Part shown: piece by piece, positions 23,640 through 35,676 of the stretch
Layout: the number at the start of each line of letters is the position of its first letter
Numbering within the stretch: position 1 is the first letter of the stretch
Assembly: GCA_949751835.1 (NCBI GenBank)
Contig: CATKHK010000062.1
Span: 124,001 to 188,000 of the forward strand
Direction of reading: 5' to 3'
Source of the DNA: Blepharisma japonicum
Taxonomy: Eukaryota > Ciliophora > Heterotrichea > Heterotrichida > Blepharismidae
DNA: 64,000 nt
Translations under genes and position numbers: made by a program
The notes under the pieces: model-generated
The model's input: the letters and a program-made list of their open reading frames with translations, nothing else
The model's database searches: none
Told to the model about the DNA's origin: nothing

Positions 23640-24908
23640 ATGGATGAAAATTTATTGAAAGAAAGCCACCTAAAAATATTTGATGCGAGTTTAAACCAAT
23701 CACTATCAAAATATCAGAAAAATAATGCTATAATTATTAACCTTACTTCAGATTTGATCAAAGGGCAGCTTGAAAGTCTACTGAACAAAATCGATAAAAT
23801 TAACTCGAAGCTATATTGTTTAGAGGTTCAGAACAAACTTAAGTTCCATTATTGCTTTGCCTTGCCGCTTAAAGATTACATTATTCCGAGCTATCAAGAA
23901 ATTGAGAAATGAGCTCAAGAAGTGGAAAAGGAGCTTAGCTTCACTAGTTTTATGTATCAAAGCGAAGATATGTCAAAGTCGTTGTATGATTCCAACGACG
24001 AAATTAAAAATTATTTTGCTATTTATTGCGGTTTATGTCAAGAATTTCTAAAGAAATGCATTGATATTAAGAATAATTTTGCTCAAGAATTGGAAAAAGA
24101 ATTTGAGATATATAAATCAAATGTGATAACTTTAGTTAATAGAAAAAGTAATCAAACAAGAATTTCTTTTTATAACACAGAAAATCAATCGTTTGTATGC
24201 AAGCTTATAAATACTCCTGAGGCATTAAGTGAGTACACCTGCATTACCCAGCTTCCAAATAATGAATTGTTTTGCTTTGGAAATAATGATCCGATTTCTG
24301 GAGCCACTTGCATAATTAATACAAATTTGCTTACATGTAAAGCATTAGTGGATGGAAAGCCTTGCTATAATTCATCATCTATATATTACAATGGCTTTGT
24401 CTATGTTTTTGGAGGAAGTGATGGGTATGATTGTCTTTTACTTGCAGCAAAATATGATCTCTTTGAAAATAGATGAATAAACCTTGCACAGCTTCCAGAA
24501 CCAGCTGAACTTTGTTCGTGCATCTCATTTAAGGACAGGATTCTCTTAACGGGCCGATATTCAAAAGCCATTTACAGCTATGATCCAATAATCAATAGCT
24601 ATTCTGTTGTGAAGTATTTTTTTCTAGTTGAATATGATACAAAAATACTTATATTAGTAGATTCCAGAATTTATTTAATTACCCAGAGAAACATTTACCA
24701 AAGTGATATATTGGACATATTTCACTGAACTTGCATCTCGGATATATATGTATCGAACTATCAACAGTTTTTTAAAGTATATGGCAACGAAGGTGTATAT
24801 GTTGGTCTGAATTATATTGGAATTAATGAAGGAAATTTTTATCATTACTACTTGTTTAATATGAAAAAGAAAACCTTTGATTCTGTTAATTTATATAAAA
24901 TTCATTAA
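23640..24908 (+). CDS. Kelch-repeat protein, 422 aa
   Basis: A 422-residue protein with UGA Trp codons at about residues 92, 279 and 363. Residues 1-175 are helical and charged, with cysteines around residues 135-150 (YCGLCQEFLKKC). From about 185 the sequence has kelch-type blades: ISFYNTENQSFVC, a clear YYNGFVYVFGGSDGYDCLLLA segment, then YDLFENRWINLAQLPEP. Later blades are weaker. Kelch propellers mediate protein-protein contacts; the partner is unknown. This helical N-terminus plus kelch layout is, from memory, common in ciliate-expanded families. The start is the ATG at 23640. Under the standard code the gene would break into pieces. Confidence 0.78.
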
Positions 24909-25178
24909 AAATTATCGAAAATAATTATTATTAAAGATCTACTTTTCTTTTATATGAAAATATATTATAGTTGATGTAATTGTGATCTTTATTTTATTTT
25001 CTTTAGATGATAGTTTAAAAGATATTTTACACTCAGAAACTATTAAAAAACCAAAACAATTATAATAAACTTGTGAAAAAGTTTAAAAAATAAACTTGAT
25101 CAATAAAATAACTTTTTAATTGGCTAATTTTTTAGATATAATTCAGCATTGTAAATTCTAATTTCTCCCTATATAAAT

Positions 25179-25535
25179 ATGAAGAGAGGGAAACGATTTC
25201 ACATACATTCAAATAAAACTATAAAAAGATGCTATGGAAAAGGGTGCTGTGAGCATGATCTAGCAAGAGCTATAGAATGGTCATGCTCTATATATACTTC
25301 TAAAGAACCTGAGAACATTAAGGAGGATTGAGTTAAGACAAAACTTCATAAACATTTTTTAGGAAACAAAGTATGCGGGAGAGAAATAGTTCCATTCAAT
25401 AGAAAAACTCATAGAAAAAGTAAGCATGAACGTAATTCTTCGTGGTATAGAATTCCCAGACATGAACAAGAAAAAATGTATATAGATAAAGATATAGATT
25501 ATGCTAAATTACTTTGGAACATGAAGGGCATTTAA
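25179..25535 (+). CDS. Small basic Cys/His-containing protein, 118 aa
   Basis: A 118-codon frame open only if one UGA (residue 54) is read as Trp. It starts MKRGKRFHIHSNKTIKRCYG and ends with UAA. It is very basic, with a Cys cluster (CYGKGCCEHD, then SCS and VCG) and several His, which could bind a metal. Two other Trp are UGG. I do not recognise a family. Its length, composition and clean start and stop support a real gene, but there is no homology evidence. Confidence 0.5.
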
Positions 25536-25704
25536 AATGGCAAGCAAAAATATAAAATAATTATAGCAATAAATTCGAATGCAGTTTTATGAAAATTCTT
25601 TATAACAGAAATACTAATTATAATTTTTATATACATAAAATCTTATTGATTATTTAAGCTACTTATTATAACCTTCATATAGCATTTATTCTATTTTTCA
25701 AAAT

Positions 25705-28425
25705 CTAAAAATCATAATCCCAGCATTCTTTTGATGCCATTGATTTTGCAAACATATTTCCAGCCGGTAAAGTTCTCTCCATAGATTCATGACTCTACAT
25801 AAAAATTACAAGTAATCCATTTATAATATCTTCTTTTGATCTAAGTGCATTAATAATGGCCGCAGTTCAGCTTTCATGTGGAGGGACATATGGAGGGAGA
25901 ACTGATTTTCTTAAAAGAGCATCTCAATCAGTCCCACTTATTCAATGATGTGATTTGATTATATCAATATTTCCTCTCGCTGCCGGAGTGGATTTATTAA
26001 GAAGCTTTTCAATAAAATTTTTTATTTTTTCAAAATTAGGTGGGGTTGAGTTTGGAAAGATTATAGGATCTTTAAGAATTCTCTCATATATTTCAGTAGG
26101 ATCATTTGATTCTTCTCCAAAAGGGAGATTTCCGAAGGCAATTTGGAAAGCTATGATCCCTAAGCTTCAAAAATCACAACTTTGATTATATCCTTTGCCG
26201 AGTATCACTTCAGGTGCCATATAATGAGGAGTGCCTATAACTGTGTAAGTTCTTCCATATAAAATAGCGGATGATCCAAAATCAACGAGTTTTGGATAGC
26301 CTTTTTCGTCAATAATTATATTATCAGGATTTAGATCTCTGTAAATAATTTTATTTTCGTGTAAGTACTCCAGCATGATCAAAAAGCAGCATGTGTAGAA
26401 TTTTGTTGTGGAGCTAGATAGTTTTTTAAGGTGCTTTAAGACACTATAAAAGTCTTGGCCTTGAATGTATTCTAGTAAGAAATAGATTCGATTAGCATCT
26501 TTCATAGTTTTTACAAGATTGATCATGAATGCATGGTCTAGAATCATCATGATTTTTCTTTCCATGATAAGATTCTCATGGAGTTGAAAGTTATTTATTT
26601 GTTTTCGGCTTATTGTTTTTAGTACATACAAAATCTTTCGTTTTTTGTGGACGACCAAATATAAATTATAGTAATTATCCTGGCATATATAGCTAACAAT
26701 AGCTAAATCATCTAATACAATGAAATCGTTTCTCAAATCCATGTGCCTCATAAGATGTTTATGCACAGCTTTGTTAACCATTTCTAAAAAATCAGTTTGA
26801 TTTAAAGTTCAGCATATTGTTTTACCTACCGTTACGATTGTGGCGCCTCTTTTTTCATTTAAAACAATTGCTCTTTCCCCAAAATATTCAAATTGATTAA
26901 GTGTTCTCATAATAATATTATTTTTCAAAACTTGGACCTGACCTCTCTTGATTATATAAAACTTGTCTCCAGGGTCGCCTTGATGGAAAATATATTCATT
27001 CCCTTCGAATTCTTCAACTTTTAATAGAGTAGACAAATGCCTAAGTTTTTCATGAGAAAAATCTCTGAATAGCTGAACTTTCCTTAGAACTGTAGCAACT
27101 TGATTCTTTTCAAGTGCATCTATAAGACTACCCCCTAGAGCATTTTCAATATCTCTAAGAGAGAATTCAGCCACTATCACCTTTAACCCAGCCTTCCAAA
27201 CTGTAGAATATTTTTCATCAATAGGATTCATAATATCTTCAGCTCCAATTACAGTTTGGTACTGAATCTCATCTTCATCATTTTGCCCAGATACCAGCTT
27301 CCCATCCAATAAAATCCACATCTTTGATCCCTTGTTTATTTGTGATCCAATTACGATTTTTCCCTTATCATATACTTTTATTTCGCCAATATCAATTAGT
27401 TTTTCAATTTGATTTTTCTTAAGATTCTTTAAGATTTGGTTTTTCTCAATAGCAAATTTCTGAGAATTCCGATAAGCCATATTTTGAAGCTTATCCCCGA
27501 AAATTTTTACTAGTTTATCTCTGCTAATTGCTAGCAGCTTAGCAAACCCATCAGCAGTTACAGTTGCAGTCCTTTTTGTGCTATATAAAAGTGCTTGATC
27601 TCCAAAAAACTCTCCTTTTATCATTGACCTAATATTTACACCGCCTTTGGAGCACATCACTTTTCCACCGGTTATTATGTAAAATAAAGTACCTTCATCT
27701 CCTTCACATATTATTTGTTGTCCATCTCCATACATAAGAGGTATTGCTACGCTGAGCAATTCTTCTTTTTGGTCTGGTTCTAAATATTTGAAAAGTTGGA
27801 AGCTCTCAAGAAAATTTTTGTTTTCGTTGTATTTGCTATTATGTATTAAGAGCATTGCAGCTTTAAATTCTTCTCTCTCTATTCCTCACATACACGTTCT
27901 TTCTAGTGTTTTTACTGTGGCTGTCCTAGTTGAGTCAAACAAAAGTGCAATTTCTCCTACACAACTTCCTTTACTAATAATTTTTTTCTGTTCTCCATTA
28001 ACTATAATAGCAAGCTTTCCAGAAGTTACAATAAAGAAATTATTTCCGATTTTTCCTTGACTGAAAATTGTTTCTCCTGAATTGCTAATAGTATAATATT
28101 TCATTTGAGAAATAATAACTTTTATGTTTTCTTCTGATAAGTTTGAGAAAAAATAATGATATCTTAAACCTTTTCTTATGATTTCAATTTCCTTCAAGGT
28201 TTTAGGTCTATCAATGACAATTGCGGATGGAGCGTCAGTTTCTTCAGAAATATTTTTATTTATTGAAGTCAATTTTCTCATAACGATGCTTGACCTTCTT
28301 GACATCCCACTTTTAGCAGAATCGGAAATGCTATTATCGGCGATGAGTGAATTTCGACTAATATTGGGCATAGATAAGCTACGAGTATGCTTTTTCACTA
28401 TACAGGTTGACGAACAATTGCCCAT
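25705..28425 (-). CDS. PKG-like protein, N-myristoyl type, four cNMP domains, degenerate kinase
   Basis: A 901-residue protein (15-nt intron at 25795-25809). The MGNCSSTC start fits N-myristoylation plus palmitoylation, as on apicomplexan and ciliate PKGs. Four cyclic-nucleotide-binding folds follow. Phosphate-binding cassettes are intact in A (GEIALLFDSTRTATV, about 157-171) and D (FGERAIVLNEKRGATI, about 517-532), less canonical in B (FFGDQALL), and absent in the degenerate C. The kinase occupies about 570-860, with the AGC/PKG C-terminus ending ECWDYDF. Lys603, Glu622, Asp697, Asn702 and Asp715 are present. The glycine-rich loop has no glycine, and the catalytic-loop Lys is Asn (YRDLNPDN). 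It is membrane-bound cGMP/cAMP sensing by plan; catalytic strength is doubtful. Confidence 0.88.
25795..25809 (-). other. 15-nt intron (PKG-like gene)
   Basis: Minus-strand sequence GTAATTTTTATGTAG. It is phase 0, has A at position 10, and carries an in-frame TAG. Splicing restores the PKG-type C-terminus. Confidence 0.88.
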
Positions 28426-28792
28426 AGCTTGATTATTTTAATTATAAAACGAACATTCTTAAATTTTTTTCGCAATTTTATTATTATGGTTTTCTTTTAT
28501 TATTATAAAATTACATTTATCTTTATTATTATCATTGAGTATTGAAATAAAGCAGCCGATACATTTGAAATGAAAATTATCATACAGTTTATTATTCAGT
28601 GCTTATTTATAGTAACTTTTCAACTTCTTTTGTAAATAAGAATATATCGCATGCTTAATATTATCTAATTTATAAATTTCTTATTACAAAATTTATTTAT
28701 CTATAAAAATTCCAATGATAAATTTCAAAATAATTGCTCTTTTATGCATTTCTTTAAGAATTCTTAAATTTAAAAGGTTGCAAGAATTAATA
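28426..28792. other. Divergent intergenic region, PKG-like / Rab
   Basis: A 367-base AT-rich spacer between the divergent PKG-like and Rab genes. An in-frame ATG at 28715 would add 26 hydrophobic/basic residues to the Rab. I place the start at 28793, where Rab homology normally begins. Confidence 0.5.
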
Positions 28793-29440
28793 ATGTCTGC
28801 TCAAGATATTCAATCAAGTATCCAATTTAAACTTCTCATCATTGGAAGCTCTGGAGTTGGAAAGTCATGCTTTTTGCTACAATTTACAGAAGGAGTTTTC
28901 AAACAAGATCACATAGTAACTATAGGAGTAGAGTATGGTGCGAAAAATATAACAATAAACAATACTCTAGTTAAGCTCCAAATCTGGGACACAGCTGGAC
29001 AGGAAGAATATCGCTCAATCACAAGGACATTTTATAGGAATGCTCATGGTATTATCATTATGTATGATATTACTAATCTTGAGACTTTTGAAGAGATCGA
29101 TTCATGAATCAATGAAGCCAAACAAAATGCAGGGCCTGATGTTTCTCTATTTTTAGTAGGCAACGTGCTAGATTTATCTCCAGAAGAACGAGAAGTTGAC
29201 ACAGATATTGCTGAAAAATACGCGGCAGAGAACAAATTAGATGGGTTTATGGAAACTTCTGCGAAAACAGCGGAAAACGTAACTGAGTAAGAATAATTCA
29301 GAGTTTTTACAAAATTTGGAGAAATTTTGTATAAGAAGCACCGAAGTGAAATAACTGCCTTAAATCCTGAAATTCGACCAAGTGATCCAGGAGTTATTAT
29401 AAGACCTACAGATGGGAAGAAAAAGAAAGGATGCTGCTAA
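28793..29440 (+). CDS. Rab GTPase (Rab2/4/14-like), prenylated
   Basis: A 210-residue Rab after removing a 15-nt intron at 29287-29301. G1 is GSSGVGKSC, switch I Thr lies in VTIGVEYG, G3 is IWDTAGQEEYRSITRTFYR and G5 is ETSAK. The C-terminus KKKKGCC is a classic dual geranylgeranylation signal, reached only through the intron. G4 reads GNVLD instead of GNKXD, an unusual loss of the nucleotide-contacting Lys. One Trp (DSWINEA) is UGA. It probably acts in ER-Golgi or endosomal trafficking. The overall sequence is closest in feel to Rab2, Rab4 and Rab14, but the subfamily is not certain. It converges with the kinesin-14 gene, leaving 66 bases between their stops. Confidence 0.92.
29287..29301 (+). 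other. 15-nt intron (Rab gene)
   Basis: GTAAGAATAATTCAG, phase 2, A at position 10. The donor G|TAA gives an in-frame stop if retained. Removal yields VTEVFTKFGEIL and the GCC terminus. Confidence 0.92.
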
Positions 29441-29506
29441 TTTAATTATATCATTCATAATTATTCTTTTGGAAAATCTAAATTACAGCCTTTATTATAT
29501 ATAACC

Positions 29507-30928
29507 TTATGTATTAACTACTTGAGCTTGCCCACCAAATTTTAAGCTTTCTCTTGTCTCAGAAAAATTATCAGGAGAAATAGCTACCAGCATCACAACT
29601 TTGCCGCTATTTAATGAATCTTGAAGCAGTCTCGTTAATTTAGATTCACGATATGGAGGAATTTGGCTGTTTCCGCTTCTTCTTGCTAGGAGTGCTAAAA
29701 TAACTCTCCTCAAGCAAGATAAGCTCGTGTTGATATATTTGGCTTCTGACAAAATTACTTTCATAGCTTCGATTTCATTTTGGGATTTATCTGAATATGA
29801 TTCCAGATTGGCCCTTTCTGATCCAGCTAAATCAATAACGCTTAATTTCCCCTTGATCTCGTTTCCATACATTGTTGTCCCTTCAATCCTTATTTGATAA
29901 ATTGTATGTCCTCGGGATGATCCATTATTTAAATGTGTAGATCTTGTCATTCTTCCATTAGAAGCAATTTTTATTAACCTTAATAACCCTTCAAAAGATT
30001 CAGCTTGATGCCATGATATTCCTTCAACTTCTAAGTTGCCTTTGCTATTTGCTTTTAACTTTAATATATTGCAGTGGTCACTTAATAAATCAGTTATCTG
30101 CTCCATATAAATTTCTATGCATGATAATTTGATCTGCAGACTTGACTGAACTCCGCATTTTTCTAAATATTTAAAAATTCAAGATGCAGCCCTTGGCAGA
30201 ATCCCAGCATTTTCTTCAAAATCTGAGCCTTCAAGAGTATAGGTTTTCCCACTTCCAGTCTGCCCATATGAAAAAATACTAACATGTTCTCCGTCGATAG
30301 CACTTTGCAAAAATGGAATAATTTCTTCAAATATTTCATTTTGGGTTGTGCTTTCTTGAAAAACCCTATCAAAAGTAAAAGTTTGAGCAAGGCCGTCCTT
30401 TTCTATTGTTATGGTCCTCAAATAGTTTTCTTGAAGTTTAGCTTCTGGGTAGCTTACATAATTTTTATTTGTAAACGGCTTAACACGACAAAAAACCCTG
30501 ATAGGGCCTCGAAGTTCTTGCAACTGAGCATGCAATAATTTTCGGTATGATTCTGATTGCGATAATAGCTCTTTTAGAGAAGAATTTTCTAACGACATTT
30601 CTTTCAAAGAATTTTGTAAAAATTGCAATGTCATTTTTGCTTGTTCTAATTCTTTGTTTAATCTTTCTATTTGGTCGCAGTTTGTAAAGCTAGAAGTTGG
30701 AGAAATACTTAGGTTTTCCTGATCTTCTGTGAAGACTGAGGAGTTTTTGTCTGAAGAAGAAAAATGAAAATCCTTTTTAAGCGGACCCCATTTTGCTCTA
30801 TGGACAGCTTGAAGTTTGATTTTTTTGCTTTGTCGACTAATTGGTGCTAATTTTCGCTTCTGGAAGTTTTCAATCCTATTTAAAGCAACTTGTGTTACAT
30901 TTTGAATTTGACTTGATAGAGAATTCAT
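29507..30928 (-). CDS. Kinesin-14-type C-terminal motor
   Basis: A 473-residue kinesin whose motor follows a short neck. The coiled coil at about residues 80-150 leads into QLQELRGPIRVFCRVKPF, the hallmark junction of minus-end-directed kinesin-14 motors. The P-loop is SYGQTGSGKTYT, switch I NNGSSRGHT (a Gly replaces the usual second Ser) and switch II VIDLAGSER, ending GGQAQVVNT. The N-terminal 75 residues are basic and could bind microtubules. One Trp codon (RAASWIFKYLE) is UGA. It likely works in spindle or cytoplasmic microtubule organisation. The start chosen is the first ATG (30928), not the upstream TTG. Confidence 0.9.
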
Positions 30929-31007
30929 TTTTATTTGAATCTTAACTGCCTTATATAGTCTCAAAGAAAATTTAAGTTTGTGATAAAAATGAATTGGAGT
31001 TATTTTA

Positions 31008-32462
31008 ATGAAAAATACTTATAAACAAAGCAGACTTAGCGCAACGTATTTGGAAGGCTTCAATTATGATTTTAATAAAAGAACTATTCTGAGAAATACG
31101 CTTGATCTTCCTCAAATAAATACAAGCTATGCTGCTCCCAGCATATTAAAAAGAAACATTACAAGATTTAAAGGAACTGATACACAGAGGTTCTATAACG
31201 ATAATTCATTGCAGAAAAACCTTAAAAACAGAGAAAAAATCCAAAAAATTATTAATGAGGAAAAAGAATTAATAAAAAAATTAGAAAAAACTCATCAGAA
31301 AAGAATACTGATGGAAGGTGCCCATAAAGCACAGATAGAAAATGTTAGGGTTCTTGATAGATATAGGAATCAGCAGAAAGCAATAGAGATTAAAGCTGCA
31401 ACTACAATTCAGAGATATTTCAGAGGATATTTTATTCGACAAAAATATAAGAGTCTCTTAAGGTCAAAAACTAAGCAAGTGCTAAAGACAAAACTTAGCC
31501 AAGTTAACGAGGAATTAAATAAATTTTATCTATTTCTTGGAATCGAAAAATTAAAGGAAATAGTAAAAATTCAGCGAAATATTAGGCTCTGACTTTTCAG
31601 AAGCAGATTGAAAGATAAACAACATATAGATGAAGCTGCCAAAAAAATACAGAGATCTGTTAAAACATTTTTGTATAGAAGAAGATTCAAGAAAGGATTA
31701 GAGAATCTAAGAAGAAAGCAGCTCTTACGAAGAAGGAGAACAAAAAAGCGAAATGAAAGCATTTCTGCAAAGGTCGTGGAACAGGCTACCCCAACGGTTA
31801 CACTTTCATCTTCTATTGAAGATACCAAAATTTTAAACGTACCTAATCATGAAAAAACGCCAGAAAGAACTGACGCCATTTTAAGTGAATCTGAAGACTC
31901 ATTTATTTCAACAGATAATAGGTGAAATATTGAAGAGCCCAAAATCAGTCAAGAAACTTCTTTAAATCAGCCAAGCCTAATATCAAAAACACTAAGGCGA
32001 AAGTTAAACTTGACTTATTTGAAGCCAACCGAAGTATTTCTGAATAAAAGAGACAGCCCAATTCCTCATGCTCAATCTCCAATCCCAAAAGTATCAAAAA
32101 ATAGAAATTTTTTAAGGTCAACTATCACACACCAAATTTATACTTCACAAACCCACAGGTACACATCTTCAAGCCCAGTGTGGAAATACACACTTAACAA
32201 TAATATTGCTCCAACTCCACCTTTACCAAAGTTGGTAAAGAGGAATAAAGACAAATTCGGGCACAAAACCCCAAAAGATAATAGAGAAACTGCTCGAAAT
32301 AATTATGAAGAATCTAGCTCATCAGAAAATTCAAAATCTTCCTTTGAATATTTCCAGCCTGAGCACAAATCAGTTGGACTTAAGGAAGCCTTGCCAGATT
32401 TATGGACAATCGTCAATAAATTCGGAAAGAATGAGTTAACTGATGCTAAAAAATTTCACTAA
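31008..32462 (+). CDS. IQ-motif (calmodulin-binding) protein
   Basis: A 484-residue basic protein with three IQ-like motifs: AATTIQRYFRGYFIRQKY (about 125-143), IVKIQRNIRLWLFRSRL (about 183-200) and AAKKIQRSVKTFLYRRRF (about 207-225). They should bind calmodulin or centrin-type EF-hand proteins. A helical segment rich in Lys and Glu precedes them. The C-terminal 230 residues are low-complexity, with SPIP and PTPPLPKL stretches. Trp codons in the second motif (RLWLF) and after DNR are UGA. It is probably a cytoskeletal or basal-body scaffold (inference). It is divergent from kinesin-14 across only 79 bases, which must hold both promoters, and its stop lies 36 bases from the P5B ATPase start. 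Confidence 0.8.
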
Positions 32463-32498
32463 AATTAATTTAATATATTAGTTTGATTGTTGACGTAA

Positions 32499-35400
32499 AT
32501 GGTAATTATAAAGAAGATGCTTAAAAAGCATCAGGTCACTGAGGAGTCCGGAGAATATGTACAACTTACCTTTCTTAAAGCAAGCAAAGTGAAGAAAATA
32601 TTATTTTATCTTTGCTATATCCTATCCCTTGGTGTCTTTTACCTGTTTGCTCAGTGATTTATAAGGCTGAAATTGTTGCGTTATAATTCTTCGACAGTTG
32701 CCTCTGCAACCCATGTCATGGTCAGAAACAAGGAAAACTTCGAAGAGATTGTTCCATTGAGGACCATTTTTGTTCCACTGTCATCCTTGGGATATTCTGA
32801 TTCTCTTCAAGAAATTAAACTCAAAATTTTTGTCTACAGGTTCATCAGTTATTATGCGACAGAAGAGAATTTTACAGCGCTGCAGTTCCCTTATACGCTA
32901 AATTATAATAAAATCCATGAAAGCCTAGGAAAAGGAATTCAAGATAAGTCTATTATCACTGGCAGACAAGCTTTATTTGGTCCTTGCCTGGTAGACGTTC
33001 CCATGCCTTCAATTTGGAAATTATTGGTGACAGAGGTAATCCATCCTTTTTTTGTATTCCAAATTTTTTCTATAATATTATGGGTTATCGAGTTATACTA
33101 TTACTATTCAGGAATCATATTTTTCATGTCAATGTTATCTCTCTGTACAAACCTCTATGAAACCAGAAGAAATATAAAGTGCGTTAGAGAGATGGCTCTC
33201 TATGAGTGTAAAGTTAATGTTTGTAGAGAAAATCAATGAAATGTCCTAAATTCCAGAGAAATAGTCCCGGGCGACTTAATTGAAATTCCTGAAAGCTGCC
33301 CTCTTCCATGTGATTTAGTTTTAATAAAAGGTGTCTGCTTAGTAGATGAAAGCATGCTTACTGGTGAGTCTCAGCCTATACTTAAAGATGCTCTTCCTAT
33401 GTCTTCTCACTTAGTATATACCTTAGACAAAAAACATTCTTTAAGTTCTGGCACAATTCCTTTAACATGCAGAGGAGGTGCAATTGGTGTCGCGACATCC
33501 ACAGGGTTTTCTACAGCTAAAGGAGAGCTTGTTAGATCTATTTTATTCCCAAAGCCAAATAGATTTAATTTCTATGTAGACTCTTTCAAATTTGTAGGAT
33601 TCATGGGACTTATTGGCATTACAGGGGCACTGTATTATCTTATATATTACATCGTAAATGCGCAAGATCCTGTTGAGATGCTCCTAAGCTGTGGCGATTT
33701 AGTTACGACTGTTATACCCCCTGTTTTGCCCCTAGCGACTACAATATGTACGTCTTTTGCAATAAAAAGATTAAAAAATAAAAAAATCAGTTGCATTTCG
33801 CCACCTGCAGTAAATTCTTCAGGCAGAGTTGCAATTATTTGTTTTGACAAAACTGGAACTCTTACTGAAGATTCTATGACATTAAAAGGGGCTTGGGATG
33901 CTAACTCACAAAAAATAGAAGATGAATTAGAAAGATGCAACCCTGAACTACAAGAAAATATGGCTGCTTGCCATTCTTTAACAATGCTTGATGGAGAACT
34001 CCTGGGTGATCCTCAAGAAATAGAAATTTTTAATAAGATTGGCTGGAGATTTTACCAATCTGACGATGAAAATATTCGTTTCATCATTGAAAAAGCTCAA
34101 TCTCAGATCTTAGTAAGATTCATTTATCACTTTTCGCCAATTTTAAAACGAATGGCTGTGGTCACAGAAAGTGAAGGAAAATTAAGACTGCACCTAAAAG
34201 GAGCACCTGAAAAAATTTCCCCTTCATGCGTGAACCTTCCTGAAGACTACAATAAGCAGCTCCTCCATCTTACGAGGGCTGGATATCGAGTCTTAGCCTG
34301 TGCCTATAAAGACATCTCTGAATTTGACCCTAAAACCCCTATAGAAGATATTGAAAAAGAAGCCACCTTTCTCGGCTTTCTTGTCCTCCAAAACCAATTA
34401 AAGACAGAGACCCATGATATACTAAAGACTCTAGAAGATGCAAATATAAAGTGCTACGTCTCAACTGGCGATGCACTATTAACAGGGGCAGCTGTTGGTA
34501 AAGAATGTGAAATAATTCCAGCAGAAAATACAGTTTACTATGGAGATATTATTCATGAAGAAGTTGAATGGAGAAATGAAGAAGGAGATTTAGTAAGCAG
34601 CTTCGAAGACAAGCTGGCTGAGGCAAATGTGTCATTAGCATTGACAGGGAGCTTACTTGAATATTTAGCAAATAATAAGTCAAGAATTATACCAGAGATT
34701 GTCAAGAAAGGAGCTGTGTTTGGCAGAATGTCCCCACAGCAAAAAGTCACCCTTATTGAGCAGCTACAAACGAGTGAAGCTTTAGTTGCCATGGTTGGAG
34801 ATGGAGCTAATGATTGTGGAGCTCTCAAAGCAGCTGACGTTGGGCTTAGTTTAAGTGACCTTGAAGCCTCTATCGCAGCTCCTTTCACAGGCAAAAAGCT
34901 TGAATGTATTTTAGAAATCCTCAAAGAAGGCAGAGCTTCTCTAACTACAAGTTTCCAATGCTTTAAGTTTATCACCATGTACAGCATCACTGAGTTTGTG
35001 TGTGAAAATTTCTTATTCCTTAATCACACCAACTACACTGAACGCGAATTCTTATATATGGACATTTTCTTGATTTTGCCTTTCTCAGTCTTTATGGCCT
35101 CTACTGCTGCCCATACAAAATTATCCAACTACCTCCCGCCAACCGCTTTATTTTCTGTTGATGTTTTGGTATCAATATGGGGACATTTGATTTTGATGAC
35201 AATTACACAAGGACTTGTATTTATGGCTATGATTACAAGTGACTGGTACACCCCAACAGAAGGAGGATATGTAGGGGCAGCCGAACCTTGTGCCGAAAAC
35301 ACGTCAATGTTTTACGTTTCAGCTGCAATTATCTGGTATATGTGCATTGTGTTTAGCACTGGCCCTCCATTCAGAAAAAGCACATGGAGAAATTATTGAT

Positions 35401-35636
35401 TTACTGGATTTGCCGCTGTATCATTAGCAATAACCTTGTATTTAATGTTGATCCCTGCGAAATGGGCTCGAGATTTTATGCAAATGGACGATATTCCAAC
35501 AAGTTTTCGATTTATTTTGCTTATAATTCTGGGGTCTGGATATGTGACTAGCTCCTTATATGAGAAATTTGGAGTCAAAATAGTGGCTAAATGGATGAGA
35601 AGAATGAAATCATTGAGAAAAAGCAAGAGAGCTTAA
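32499..35636 (+). CDS. P5B-type ATPase (ATP13A2-like)
   Basis: A 1045-residue P-type ATPase. The actuator motif is DESMLTGES (about 285-295), the phosphorylated Asp is D450 in CFDKTGTLTED, and the hinge is MVGDGANDCGALKAADVGLSLS (about 766). In TM4 the motif PPVLP (about residue 406) fits P5B (PP[A/V]LP) rather than P5A. P5B pumps such as ATP13A2 export polyamines from endolysosomes. An N-terminal hydrophobic hairpin (about 33-54) is the extra membrane anchor of the family. About ten membrane segments are visible, and the C-terminus is basic (RRMKSLRKSKRA). UGA Trp codons occur at about residues 52, 247 and 967. No intron. Confidence 0.92.
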
Positions 35637-35676
35637 TTATCATAACGATTTAAATCGAAATTAGTAATTTTAATAT

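Noticed and set aside
28715-28792. N-terminal extension of the Rab from an upstream in-frame ATG
   Set aside because: The 26 added residues are unlike any Rab N-terminus; the ATG at 28793 gives the usual Rab start.
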